From Mycobacterium sp. JS623 (GTDB lineage: Bacteria; Actinomycetota; Actinomycetes; Mycobacteriales; Mycobacteriaceae), in NCBI RefSeq assembly GCF_000328565.1, contig NC_019966.1, forward strand, positions 6,262,001-6,326,000: DNA of 64,000 nucleotides, in the 5' to 3' direction. Every line of letters begins with the position of its first letter. The stretch's first letter is position 1. The notes beneath the pieces are model-generated. The model searched no databases, was not told the origin of the DNA, and was given only the letters and a program-made list of their open reading frames with translations. The position numbers and the translations under genes were made by a program. Positions 36,189 to 45,153 of the stretch are shown piece after piece.

Positions 36189-38374
36189 CCGGCTCGGAGA
36201 CCAACGCGGAGTTCCACGCCTCCTACACCGCCGCGCTGAGCGCCTATCTCGATGACCAAAGCGAGGACACCCTCGCGGTCGGCCACGAGCTCGGTCGCCG
36301 CGCGCTGGCCAACCAGATCAGCATCCTCGAAATCATCGAAAACCACGCGCGGCTGACGGCCGGCGAGGACTCGGCGGTCGCGCTGCAGTTTCTGCTGCAG
36401 ACGCTGGCGGCACTGGACGTCGCGACGCGCGGATTCATCGATGGCACAAAGCGATACGAACAACAGCGGACCCGCGCCGACAATCTGGCCGACCGCGACG
36501 AGTTCCGCACCGCACTGGTGAACTCTCTGCAGGAGGGCTTCTTCGTTTCCGACAGCAGCGGGGCGGTCATCGAGGTCAACGATGCGTTCGCCGACATCAC
36601 CGGCTACGGGGCCGACGGTCTGCCATACGCGTGGCAACACCCGTGGATGGCCGACGACGCCGGCGATCGACTGGCGCGGCTGCTCGCGCAAGGCACGCTG
36701 GAGGCCGAGGCGCCGATCCGGCACCGCGACGGCCACACCGTATGGGTGGCGATGAGCGTCAACGCGGTCACCTCGCCGGGTAGCCACGACGCCAGGGGCA
36801 CCTACGTCGGGACTATTCGCGACATCACCGCCGCGCGCGCCGCGGCCGAACGGGAGCGCGCCGTCGCCCAGCTCGCAACGGCGGTCAGCGTCGCGAAGAG
36901 CATCCGCGAGGTGCTGTCGGCCATGCTCGACGAGTGCCGCACCGCGCTGGGGGTGCGGCAGGTAGCCGCCATCGCGTGGCCGACGGGCGAGCACGTAGAC
37001 CCGGCCGTCCACCTGGCAGGCACGCCCGCGACGGTGACCTGGTACGACCTCGAGCCGCCGCTGCGGCGGTCGCTCGACGACGCCCGCGCCTGGCTTCCCT
37101 TATCGGTCGAAACCATCGGCTGGACAACGGCATTCGACAATGCGCATGGCATCGTGGCCACTCTGACGCGCGACCTCACCCTGTGGCTCGAATTCGATGC
37201 TCCCCGCAGGGTCAGCGCGGAGGACCGGCAACTGGTCGCCGCGCTCGTCGGACACCTCAGCCTGGCGATGCAGCATGTTCGCCAATTCGAACTCGCCCGC
37301 GACACGTCGCTGACGCTGCAGCGGGCCATGCTTGCGCCGACGGAACTGCCGCCCGGCTTCGCGGTGCGCTACGAGCCGGCGGTGTCACCGCTGGAAATCG
37401 GCGGCGACTGGTATGACGTGCTGCCCGTTGGCGACGACCGGATCGGCATCATCGTCGGCGACTGCGTCGGTCGCGGGCTGGCCGCTGCGGCAGTGATGGG
37501 TCAGCTGCGCAGCTCGGCCCGGGCGCTGCTGCTCACCGGCGCATCGCCCGCGACGTTGCTTGAACAGCTCGACTCGGTCGCGGCGTTCATTCCAGATGCG
37601 TTCTGCACCACCGTCTTTGTCGCCATTCTCGATGCCCGATCCGAAACGTTGTCCTACAGCAGTGCTGGACACGTTCCTGCGGTACTCGCCAACGGCGCGC
37701 CGCAGCCGCAGTTGTTGACGGATGCGCGGTCAGTGCCGCTGGCCGTGCACCGAGACGAACCTCGCCCGCAAGCCACCGCGACACTGACCGGCGGATCGAC
37801 CCTGCTGCTCTACACCGACGGGCTGGTCGAGCGGCGCGGCGAACCGATCGACGCCGGCATCGCTCACGTCGCCGACGTCTTGGTGCAGACGACGGAGATG
37901 CCCGTCGACACGGTGGCCGACGCGATGCTGGACGAACTGGCGCCGGCGCTGGGCTATGACGACGACGTCGCGATCGTGCTTTACCGCCATCCGGGCCCGG
38001 CGCTCGTCATTGAAATCGACGCGATTCCAGCACGATTGACCGATGTCCGGCATCAGCTCATTGCGTGGCTCCGCGGCGCGGGAGTGCCCGAGATGCAGGC
38101 CGCGGACATTGTGCTGGTGGTCAACGAGGCGTGCAGCAACAGCGCCGAGCACGCCTACCGCGGACAGGATCCGGGCCCGATGCGGGTGGAGGGGGCGGTT
38201 GACGATCAGCACATCCACATTCGGGTCGCCGACTCGGGCTCGTGGAAGACACCGCCCGCCGACCCCGGCACCAGGGGCAGGGGATTGCTGCTGATGCGGA
38301 CGCTCAGCGAGGCGGTTGACCTAGAGGGAACTGCGCACGGCACCACCGTCGGCATGCGGTTCGCGGTCGGATAG
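36185..38374 (+). CDS. Hybrid RsbU-type phosphatase: RsbU_N-PAS-GAF-SpoIIE-HATPase
   Basis: A 729-residue multi-domain protein. Residues 10-85 resemble the RsbT-binding N-domain of RsbU (SYTAALSAYLDD, HELGRRALANQISILEIIENH). PAS is about 105-215, GAF about 230-375, and the PP2C domain about 390-600 with metal motifs EIGGDWYDVLP, VGDCVGRGLAAAAVMG and LLLYTDGLVE. A C-terminal HATPase_c (about 610-729) has NEACSNSAEHAY, DSGSWKTP and GRGLLLMRTL. So both phosphatase for STAS antagonists and an RsbW-like kinase sit on one chain. Overlaps rsbX. Confidence 0.88.
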   Translation: MTGSETNAEFHASYTAALSAYLDDQSEDTLAVGHELGRRALANQISILEIIENHARLTAGEDSAVALQFLLQTLAALDVATRGFIDGTKRYEQQRTRADNLADRDEFRTALVNSLQEGFFVSDSSGAVIEVNDAFADITGYGADGLPYAWQHPWMADDAGDRLARLLAQGTLEAEAPIRHRDGHTVWVAMSVNAVTSPGSHDARGTYVGTIRDITAARAAAERERAVAQLATAVSVAKSIREVLSAMLDECRTALGVRQVAAIAWPTGEHVDPAVHLAGTPATVTWYDLEPPLRRSLDDARAWLPLSVETIGWTTAFDNAHGIVATLTRDLTLWLEFDAPRRVSAEDRQLVAALVGHLSLAMQHVRQFELARDTSLTLQRAMLAPTELPPGFAVRYEPAVSPLEIGGDWYDVLPVGDDRIGIIVGDCVGRGLAAAAVMGQLRSSARALLLTGASPATLLEQLDSVAAFIPDAFCTTVFVAILDARSETLSYSSAGHVPAVLANGAPQPQLLTDARSVPLAVHRDEPRPQATATLTGGSTLLLYTDGLVERRGEPIDAGIAHVADVLVQTTEMPVDTVADAMLDELAPALGYDDDVAIVLYRHPGPALVIEIDAIPARLTDVRHQLIAWLRGAGVPEMQAADIVLVVNEACSNSAEHAYRGQDPGPMRVEGAVDDQHIHIRVADSGSWKTPPADPGTRGRGLLLMRTLSEAVDLEGTAHGTTVGMRFAVG

Positions 38375-38467
38375 GCCATGTCATGCACACCGTGACGGTT
38401 CACGTGATATGACAACTACGGCAATTTGCGGCTGTCGAGGCGAGGCAGACGGTGCGAGGAATCTCGC

Positions 38468-38953
38468 ATGCGTTCAAGCGGGCCATCACTGGGCCTGCTG
38501 CCCGACGTCCCGGAGGTGCTGATGACCGAGAACTTCGGGGTGTCCAGTGCCGACGCGCGTGAGCCCGCGCCGATGCGCATCCTGCTACCAGCGATCCCCG
38601 CGAGTCTGGCCGTCATCCGCGCCCACCTGAGCAGGTGGTTGCCGACCGCGGCAGTCAATGCCTCGGCCGCCGCAGAGGTGCTGCTCGCCGTTGGCGAGGC
38701 CGCTTCCAATGCCGTCGAGCACGCTGTGCGCGGCGCTGCCCGCAACGTCGTCGTGGAAGTCACGGCACGGGCCACGGACACGGGTCTGGCGTTGACCGTC
38801 AAGGACAACGGCCGCTGGCATGCGCCGCCGCCGAGCCCGCAGGGCCATCGCGGCCACGGCAGCAGGTTGATGAGGGCCCTCGTCGACACAGTCACGATCA
38901 CGCCAACCCCGCACGGAACCACGGTGGAAATGCGCAAGGAGCTCAAGGCATGA
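38468..38953 (+). CDS. RsbW-like anti-sigma factor serine kinase (HATPase)
   Basis: A 161-residue GHKL kinase: VGEAASNAVEHAV is the N-box, DNGRWHAPP the G1 region, and GHRGHGSRLMRALVD the G2 region, then HGTTVEM. ATG 38468 has GAGGAA seven bases upstream. In partner switching such proteins bind a sigma factor or are drawn off by unphosphorylated STAS antagonist. Its stop overlaps the STAS gene at 38950, the usual RsbV/RsbW-type pair, although here the order is kinase then antagonist. Confidence 0.85.
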   Translation: MRSSGPSLGLLPDVPEVLMTENFGVSSADAREPAPMRILLPAIPASLAVIRAHLSRWLPTAAVNASAAAEVLLAVGEAASNAVEHAVRGAARNVVVEVTARATDTGLALTVKDNGRWHAPPPSPQGHRGHGSRLMRALVDTVTITPTPHGTTVEMRKELKA

Positions 38954-39261
38954 CGAACAGTCAGTTCCAGTTGTCCGCCGCCGAGGCCGAGCAACCGCCG
39001 GTCGTCACCGCGTCGGGAGACATCGACCTGGCCAACGTCAACGAGTTCTCCGATGTGCTCAACCGCGCTGCCGCCGATGCCGACGCCATCACGGTCGACC
39101 TCTCGGAGGTGACCTACTGCGACAGCGCGGCCGTGCGGGCGTTGTTCGCCGTCGCCGCGACGACCAAGCTCGGGTTGATCGTGCCCGCCACAGGACCGAT
39201 CATCACGCTGCTGAACATCTCCGGCCTCGACCGCGTCGCGACCGTGGTCACCCGAGACTGA
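38950..39261 (+). CDS. STAS domain anti-sigma factor antagonist (RsbV-like)
   Basis: A 103-residue STAS protein: VVTASGDIDLANVNEFSDVL, then ITVDLSEVTYCDSAAVRALF with the phosphorylatable Ser in YCDSAA. It overlaps the preceding kinase gene as ATGA. It should be phosphorylated by that kinase (or the HATPase of the hybrid) and dephosphorylated by the hybrid PP2C, the standard partner-switch logic. The open frame continues upstream inside the kinase gene, but only the ATG 38950 start makes sense. Confidence 0.88.
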   Translation: MTNSQFQLSAAEAEQPPVVTASGDIDLANVNEFSDVLNRAAADADAITVDLSEVTYCDSAAVRALFAVAATTKLGLIVPATGPIITLLNISGLDRVATVVTRD

Positions 39262-39275
39262 CCCCGCGATCACAC

Positions 39276-40076
39276 ATGGCCCCGACCCACTTTCAACCGC
39301 GCCAGCACCCGCAGTTGATGGCGCTGCTGCATCGCATCTTGGAGCGGATACAGTCCGATCACCTCGATGCGGTCGGGTTGGCGATCACTGTGCACGACAA
39401 GCGCGCCGGCGAGGTGCCGTCCGTGCTCGCCGCGATCGGTGTCGGTGCCGACATCGCCGAAGCGCAGCTCGCAGGAATCGGCGGTCCGGTTCCTGATGCC
39501 CATGCGTATCAGGTGCCGGTGCTGAGCCTCGACCTGTGGACCGACGACCGCTGGCCAGGGCTGACCGTGGCCACGATGAACGACCGTGCGCCACAACATG
39601 AATCGATCTGGGAACAGGTGCACGGCGCCGCCGCCGTGCCGGGTGTGTGGGCCGACGATGCGACGGTCGTCGTCTGCTGCACGCTGTCCCAGCCGGCCGG
39701 CGCGGCGACGGTGGCCAGCCTGATCAACTATGAACAGCTCATCTCTGCGGCGCTGATCACCACGGCGGCGGAGAACGCGTCGGCGATCGCCGACATCATC
39801 ACGGTTCTGCAGTCGCGCGGCGCGATCGAACAGGCCAAGGGTGCGCTCATGGGCCTGGTGCGTTGCGACGCCGACCATGCATGGCAGATGCTGCGCCGCG
39901 GTAGCCAGGAGTTCAACGTGAAGCTGAGGGAACTGGCCGTCGCGCTCCTCGAGCACATCAGTGGCGCGCCCGCCGAGCAGCCCGACACCGGAACGCCGAT
40001 CACACCAGACGAGCGCACCCGCGAGGCTGCCCGGTTGATGTGGGCCGCACTCTCGGAAGCCCCACTACCGCAATAG
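39276..40076 (+). CDS. GAF-like/ANTAR domain RNA-binding regulator
   Basis: A 266-residue protein. The N-terminal half (about 15-165) looks like a GAF-type sensor. The ANTAR domain is at about 178-232: [21 protein letters not shown] followed by [29 protein letters not shown] proteins bind paired RNA hairpins and prevent termination. It follows the STAS gene by 14 bases and probably belongs to the same operon, so RNA antitermination could be an output of the switch. Its 3' end overlaps convergent galK by 12 bases. Confidence 0.85.
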   Translation: MAPTHFQPRQHPQLMALLHRILERIQSDHLDAVGLAITVHDKRAGEVPSVLAAIGVGADIAEAQLAGIGGPVPDAHAYQVPVLSLDLWTDDRWPGLTVATMNDRAPQHESIWEQVHGAAAVPGVWADDATVVVCCTLSQPAGAATVASLINYEQLISAALITTAAENASAIADIITVLQSRGAIEQAKGALMGLVRCDADHAWQMLRRGSQEFNVKLRELAVALLEHISGAPAEQPDTGTPITPDERTREAARLMWAALSEAPLPQ

Positions 40077-41159
40077 GTGAGCGCCGGGGCCTGCGCTGGT
40101 GCGGACGATCGTCGGAGCGTTGTAGCCGGCGTCGGCGACCGCTCTTCTGATGGCGTCGGCGATGTGGTCGGACTGCGCGGCCGGCGCCAGCGCGATCACA
40201 CATCCGCCGAAGCCGCCGCCGGTCATCCTGGCGCCAAGCGCGCCCGCTGCCACCGCGGTGTCGGCGATCAGATCGATATGTTCGGTGGTGATTTCGAAGT
40301 CGTCGCGCATGGACGCTTGCGACGCGTTGAACAGCTGACCGATCGTCGTGAAGTCGGAGTCTTCAAGCGCTGCAACGACATCGAGCACCCGTTGGTTGTC
40401 GGTCAGGATGTGTCGGGCGCGGCGGGCATCAACCGGATCCGCGACGCCGGCGAGTACGGCCACGCCGCGATCCTGGACCTCGCGTAGCGACGACACACCC
40501 AAATCAGCTGCCGCACGTTCGCATGACGCCCGGCGCGACGCGTACTCTCCGCCGGCATGTTGATGCGGCGCCCGCGAATTGATCAGCAGCAACGCGACGT
40601 TGGCTGCGTCCGGATCGAACGCCACGGGTTCGACAGTCGGCTCACGAAAGTCGATCATCAAGGCCTTGCGCGGTTCGCCGCACAACGACGCCAGTTGGTC
40701 CATCATCCCGGTCGGCGCGCCGACGTAGTCGTTCTCGGCCCGCTGGGCAAGGCGGGCGAGCTCGATCCGATCGAGCTGCACGTCGGCACCGGCCGTCAAT
40801 GCGCCGATCACCGCGCACTCCAGTGCGGCCGAAGACGAGACACCGGAACCCATTTCGACGTCGCTCGTGATCGACATCGTCCCGCCCCGGATGCGATGGC
40901 CCGCGTCGTGCAACGCCCAGATCACCCCCGCGACGTAACCGGCCCAGCCCGCAACATCTCCTGGAGCGGTGTCGAGCGGGATCGACACGTCGCGGTCTTC
41001 TCGGTCACTGTGCACCGCAATTGCCGTGTCGTCCTCGGGTGTGTAGGTGACCACCGTGCGTTCGGGTAGCGCGATCGGAAGCGCGAAACCCAGGTTGTAG
41101 TCGGTGTGTTCACCGATCAAGTTGATCCGGCCAGGCGCCACGTACCGAATCGCGCTCAT
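40065..41159 (-). CDS. galK: Galactokinase
   Basis: A 364-residue GHMP kinase. The galactokinase signature [15 protein letters not shown] is near the N-terminus, the ATP-binding [13 protein letters not shown] near residue 108, and the third GHMP motif [15 protein letters not shown] near 320. It phosphorylates galactose to galactose 1-phosphate. It overlaps galT by four bases and is the last gene of the deoR-galT-galK operon. Confidence 0.96.
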   Translation of the reverse strand: MSAIRYVAPGRINLIGEHTDYNLGFALPIALPERTVVTYTPEDDTAIAVHSDREDRDVSIPLDTAPGDVAGWAGYVAGVIWALHDAGHRIRGGTMSITSDVEMGSGVSSSAALECAVIGALTAGADVQLDRIELARLAQRAENDYVGAPTGMMDQLASLCGEPRKALMIDFREPTVEPVAFDPDAANVALLLINSRAPHQHAGGEYASRRASCERAAADLGVSSLREVQDRGVAVLAGVADPVDARRARHILTDNQRVLDVVAALEDSDFTTIGQLFNASQASMRDDFEITTEHIDLIADTAVAAGALGARMTGGGFGGCVIALAPAAQSDHIADAIRRAVADAGYNAPTIVRTSAGPGAHLLR

Positions 41160-42247
41160 GCCAGCTGCCGCAGTCGCTCGGCCACGCTTTCGGGCGTCAC
41201 GTCGCTGATGAACGCGTCCATCGCGGACTCGGAGCCGGCCAAGAACTTCAGTTTGGTCGCGCTGCGCCGTACCGACATCAGCTCGACATGGAAGTATCCC
41301 TCACGCTGCTCGCCGGAGCTGGAGTATTGATGCAGCGCCGAAATATACGGCAGCGCAGTCGGATACATGCGATCGAACCGCTTCAGCACGTCTAGGTAGA
41401 TCTGCGCGAAGCCGTCACGCTCCTCGTCGGTCAGGTCGACCAGGTTGTGTACGAACCGGTTCGGGTAGATGTGCACCTCCACCGGCCACCGCGCGGCGAA
41501 GGGCACGAACGCGGTGAACAATTCGGTGCCGGCGATGATGCGGCTGCCGTCGGCAACTTCGCGGGCGAGGATGTCGGTGAACAGGTTGCCACCGGTGCGG
41601 TCGGCATACGCGCGGGCCTCTCGCAGCATCTCCGCCGCGCGCGGCGGCAGATATGGATAGCCGTAGATCTGACCGTGCGGGTGGGTCAACGTCACCCCGA
41701 TCTCCTCGCCGCGGTTCTCGAAGCAGAACACGTTCGCGATGCCCGGGCGCGCCATCAGATCCGCGGTGCGGTGCCGCCACGCGTCGACGACGAGGCGCGC
41801 ATGCTGCGGCGAGAGCTGACCGAACGAGCCGGTGTGGTCGCTCGAGAAGCAGATGACTTCGCATCGACCGTGGCCCGGGGCGGACTGGAAAAGATCGCCG
41901 TCAGGGAACGGAAGATGGAAGGCAGCACTGCCCGCGCCGGACAGACTGGGGAACCGGTTCTCGAAGACCGCGACGTCGTAGGAGGCCGCGGGGATCTCAC
42001 TGATCAGGCCGGTGGGGCCCGGGCACAGCGGGCATTGGTCCGGGGGCGGCTTGTAGGTGCGGTCTTGGCGCAGAGCCGCGATGATCACCCATTGCCCGGT
42101 CTGGCGGTCGAATCGCAACTGCGACTGCTGATCTGAGCGCGGGGGCAGCGGGCGTCGGTCGGGCACCGGCGCCGGGGTGTGCCCGGGCAGCGCGAACATC
42201 AACAGCTCGCGGCCGTCGGCCAGCGGCCACCTCGTCGGGTCGGTCAC
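41156..42247 (-). CDS. galT: Galactose-1-phosphate uridylyltransferase
   Basis: A 363-residue enzyme. The Zn-binding CPLC is in DQCPLCPG near residue 73, and the active-site histidine motif is [14 protein letters not shown] near 190. It exchanges UMP between UDP-glucose and galactose 1-phosphate. It lies between the DeoR gene and galK with four-base overlaps on both sides. galE is not in the window. Confidence 0.95.
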   Translation of the reverse strand: MTDPTRWPLADGRELLMFALPGHTPAPVPDRRPLPPRSDQQSQLRFDRQTGQWVIIAALRQDRTYKPPPDQCPLCPGPTGLISEIPAASYDVAVFENRFPSLSGAGSAAFHLPFPDGDLFQSAPGHGRCEVICFSSDHTGSFGQLSPQHARLVVDAWRHRTADLMARPGIANVFCFENRGEEIGVTLTHPHGQIYGYPYLPPRAAEMLREARAYADRTGGNLFTDILAREVADGSRIIAGTELFTAFVPFAARWPVEVHIYPNRFVHNLVDLTDEERDGFAQIYLDVLKRFDRMYPTALPYISALHQYSSSGEQREGYFHVELMSVRRSATKLKFLAGSESAMDAFISDVTPESVAERLRQLA

Positions 42248-43029
42248 GGCTGCACCGTGGCAATGGTCAGCCGTCCGACGTGTTCTTCGATGATGCCGCG
42301 GTCGACAATGTCCAAGCCGTCGTCGACGATCAGGTTGTCAACCCGACGCATGCGTGCGAACACGTTTGTCCCCACTTCGCGGTACTTGGTGTGATCGGCG
42401 AGCACCGTCAGCTGCGCGCCGATGCCGATCATTGTCCGGTTCGTCTGTGCCTCAGCGATATTCGGTGTTGTCAGTCCGGCTTCCGGATCGAAGCCGTGCA
42501 CGCCGAGATACGTGCCGTCGACCCGGAAGGAGCCGAGCGCGGCCTCGGCGACGGGGCCGACGAGCGCATCAGAGGGGGTTCGGACTCCGCCTGACAGATA
42601 CACCTGCGGCGCGTCGGTGGGGTCGGCGCCGGGATCGGTAAGTACCTCGAAAACGCTCAGGGAATTCGTCACCACCGTGATCGAAGGCCTGCTCCGCAGC
42701 CTGCGCGCCAACTCGGTCGTGGTGGTGCCGGCGCTGATCGCGATCGTCATGCCGTCCTCGACGGTCTCCGCCGCCACCGCGGCGATGGCCGCCTTCTCCG
42801 CGCGCTGCTGACCGGCCTTGACCGACGACCACGGTTCTTCGCCGCGGTTGTGCCGGGTTACCGCGCCGCCGTGCACCTTGCGCAACAGATTCTGCGCGTC
42901 CAACGCGTCGAGGTCGCGGCGCACGGTCATCTCGGACACGTCGAGCTCGGCGGCCAGGTCGGCGACCCGGACCGCACCGTCGGCGTTCAACGCCCGCAAG
43001 ATCGCATATCGGCGTTCGGCGGCGAGCAT
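42244..43029 (-). CDS. DeoR family transcriptional regulator of the gal operon
   Basis: A 261-residue protein: N-terminal DeoR helix-turn-helix (RVADLAAELDVSEMTVRRDLDAL) followed by the conserved RKVHGGA, and a C-terminal sugar-phosphate sensor domain (ISAGTTTTELARRL). I use ATG 43029 because it begins the DeoR N-terminus (MLAAERRYAIL) and a TATTGT hexamer lies eight bases upstream. It is co-transcribed with galT and galK and divergent from a symporter, so it very likely represses both sides until galactose or a phosphate ester is present. Confidence 0.9.
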   Translation of the reverse strand: MLAAERRYAILRALNADGAVRVADLAAELDVSEMTVRRDLDALDAQNLLRKVHGGAVTRHNRGEEPWSSVKAGQQRAEKAAIAAVAAETVEDGMTIAISAGTTTTELARRLRSRPSITVVTNSLSVFEVLTDPGADPTDAPQVYLSGGVRTPSDALVGPVAEAALGSFRVDGTYLGVHGFDPEAGLTTPNIAEAQTNRTMIGIGAQLTVLADHTKYREVGTNVFARMRRVDNLIVDDGLDIVDRGIIEEHVGRLTIATVQP

Positions 43030-43158
43030 GGGAACGCACAATATCAAACAAAAATTCTTGATTTGGCCCAGTTTGCTGGGTTCGTCCTGTTAGTTTCTGG
43101 TTGTTTGTGACCGATCATGTGCTTGCTCCGCTCCCACTAAGGAGTTGATGACTACCAG
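43030..43158. promoter_or_regulatory. Divergent control region of the gal operon and symporter
   Basis: The AT-rich gap holds AAACAA at 43046-43051 and its inverted copy TTGTTT at 43101-43106, candidate DeoR half-sites. TATTGT lies eight bases before the DeoR ATG. On the other side AAGGAG (43139-43144) is followed by a four-codon ORF (ATG 43148, MTTR) whose TGA overlaps the symporter ATG. Confidence 0.5.
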
Positions 43159-44850
43159 ATGACAGAGAACGTGCTGCGCCTCAACCTCGGCTGGCTCGAC
43201 TACGTGCTCGTCGCGATTTACTTCGTGTTCGTCCTCGGCATTGGCTTCATCGCCCGAAGCCAGATCTCGACAAGCCTGGACTTCTTCCTCTCCGGCCGCC
43301 GACTGCCCGCCTGGGTGACCGGCCTGGCATTCATCTCGGCGAACCTCGGCGCCGTCGAGATCATGGGCATGTCCGCCAACGGTGCTCAGGTCGGACTGTC
43401 GACCATGCACTACTACTGGATCGGCGCGATCCCGGCCATGCTGTTCCTCGGTGTGGTGATGATGCCGTTCTACTACGGCTCCAAGGTGCGAAGCGTGCCC
43501 GAGTTCATGCGGCGGCGGTTCGGCCCAGGCGCCCATTTGGTGAACGCGATCAGTTTCGCCACCGCGCAGGTGCTCATCGCCGGCGTCAACCTGTTCCTGT
43601 TGGCGACGGTGATCAATGCACTGCTCGGCTGGCCGCGGTGGGTGTCGCTGATCGTCGCGGCGCTGGTGGTGCTCAGCTACATCACGCTCGGCGGCCTTTC
43701 TGCGGCGATCTACAACGAGGTCTTGCAGTTCTTTGTGATCGTCGCGGCGCTGGTTCCGCTGACCATCTTCGGCCTGGTCAAGATCGGCGGCTGGAATGGC
43801 TTGCGGGACAAAGTCATCGACACGATGACGGACGGCAAGGTGACCGCGACTACGCACGAGCAGCTCACCACATGGCCCGGTACGGCATTGTCCGGCTTCG
43901 CAAGCCCGGTGTGGTCGGTGATCGGCATCGTGTTCGGCCTCGGGTTCGTGCTCTCATTCGGGTACTGGACCACCAACTTCGTCGAAGTGCAGCGCGCGAT
44001 GGCGTCCAGTTCGATCTCGGCGGCGAGGCGCGCCCCGATCATCGGCTCGTTCCCGAAGATGTTCATTCCGTTCGTGATCATCGTGCCCGGCATGATCGCC
44101 GCCGCTTCGATCGGCGACATGATCCGGCTGAAAACGACTGGCAAGGGCGACATCACGTACAACGACGCGATGCTGCTGATGATCCGCGACATCCTGCCCA
44201 ACGGCTTGCTCGGGGTCGCGATCGCGGGCCTGCTTGCGTCGTTCATGGCCGGTATGGCGGCCAACATCTCGGCGTTCAATACCGTGTTCAGCTATGACAT
44301 CTGGCAGGACTACGTCATCAAGGACCGACCCGACAGCTACTACATCGCGGTGGGTCGGATCGCCACTGTCGCAGCGACCATCCTGGCCATCTTCACCGCG
44401 TTGATCGCTGCGGGTTACTCCAACCTGATGGACTACCTGCAGACGCTGTTCGGGTTCTTCAATGCGCCGTTGTTCGCCACGTTCATCCTCGGCATGTTCT
44501 GGAAGCGCATGACATCGACCGCGGGCTGGGTCGGCCTTGTCTCCGGAACCCTTTCTGCGATCTTCATTTTCATTCTGTCCAAGGTCGGTGTGCTCAGCCT
44601 GCCCGGCCAGGGTGTGCCGTTCGTCGCAGCATCGGTGGCGTTCGTCGTCGACATCGCCGTCAGCGTAGCGGTCACCATGGTGACATCTCCGAAGCCTGCC
44701 AACGAATTGGTGGGGCTGGTGTACTCGGAGACGTCGAAGGACGTCTTCTCCGATCCCGAGAGCGCCGGAAAGGCCTGGTACTACAAGCCTGTTCCGCTCG
44801 CCACCGTTTCGCTGGTCATGGTCATCATGCTCAACATCGTTTTCCACTAG
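43159..44850 (+). CDS. Sodium:solute symporter (SSS family), probably galactose/glucose type
   Basis: A 563-residue transporter with about 14 helices. FFLSGRRLPAWVTGLAFISANLGAVEIMG and YYGSKVRSVPEFMRRRFGP are typical SglT-like SSS segments, as is YITLGGLSAAIYNEVLQFF. It is divergent from the deoR-galT-galK operon, which suggests galactose uptake. The Shine-Dalgarno sequence is better placed for a four-codon leader that overlaps its ATG. Followed after 27 bases by a small membrane protein gene. Confidence 0.9.
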   Translation: MTENVLRLNLGWLDYVLVAIYFVFVLGIGFIARSQISTSLDFFLSGRRLPAWVTGLAFISANLGAVEIMGMSANGAQVGLSTMHYYWIGAIPAMLFLGVVMMPFYYGSKVRSVPEFMRRRFGPGAHLVNAISFATAQVLIAGVNLFLLATVINALLGWPRWVSLIVAALVVLSYITLGGLSAAIYNEVLQFFVIVAALVPLTIFGLVKIGGWNGLRDKVIDTMTDGKVTATTHEQLTTWPGTALSGFASPVWSVIGIVFGLGFVLSFGYWTTNFVEVQRAMASSSISAARRAPIIGSFPKMFIPFVIIVPGMIAAASIGDMIRLKTTGKGDITYNDAMLLMIRDILPNGLLGVAIAGLLASFMAGMAANISAFNTVFSYDIWQDYVIKDRPDSYYIAVGRIATVAATILAIFTALIAAGYSNLMDYLQTLFGFFNAPLFATFILGMFWKRMTSTAGWVGLVSGTLSAIFIFILSKVGVLSLPGQGVPFVAASVAFVVDIAVSVAVTMVTSPKPANELVGLVYSETSKDVFSDPESAGKAWYYKPVPLATVSLVMVIMLNIVFH

Positions 44851-44877
44851 TTGGATTCCACTGATAAGGGACTACTG

Positions 44878-45153
44878 ATGCGACACCTATTCGACGTTCG
44901 CAACATCATCGGCGCGCTGTTGGGCATCTACGGCGTAGTGCTGACCATCGCCGGCTTCGCCCCCGGACTGCTCGGCGACCACCACAGTGCCGCGACCGAC
45001 AACCCCGTCGACCTCTATGTGGGCACCGACGCAAACTGGTGGGTGGGCCTGGTGCTGATCGGTGTGTCGATCGTGTTCATCGGATGGGCACTACTGCGTC
45101 CGGTGAAGATCGACGAAACCAGCCAGCAGACAACGGAACCCGAGCAGCACTAG
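44878..45153 (+). CDS. Small two-helix membrane protein, likely partner of the symporter
   Basis: A 91-residue protein with membrane helices at about 8-32 and 55-75 and a polar C-terminus. AAGGGA lies ahead of the ATG. It follows the symporter by 27 bases on the same strand. Some SSS transporters have short accessory membrane proteins encoded next to them; no homology that I recognise shows this one is such a partner, so the role is inferred from position. Confidence 0.75.
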   Translation: MRHLFDVRNIIGALLGIYGVVLTIAGFAPGLLGDHHSAATDNPVDLYVGTDANWWVGLVLIGVSIVFIGWALLRPVKIDETSQQTTEPEQH

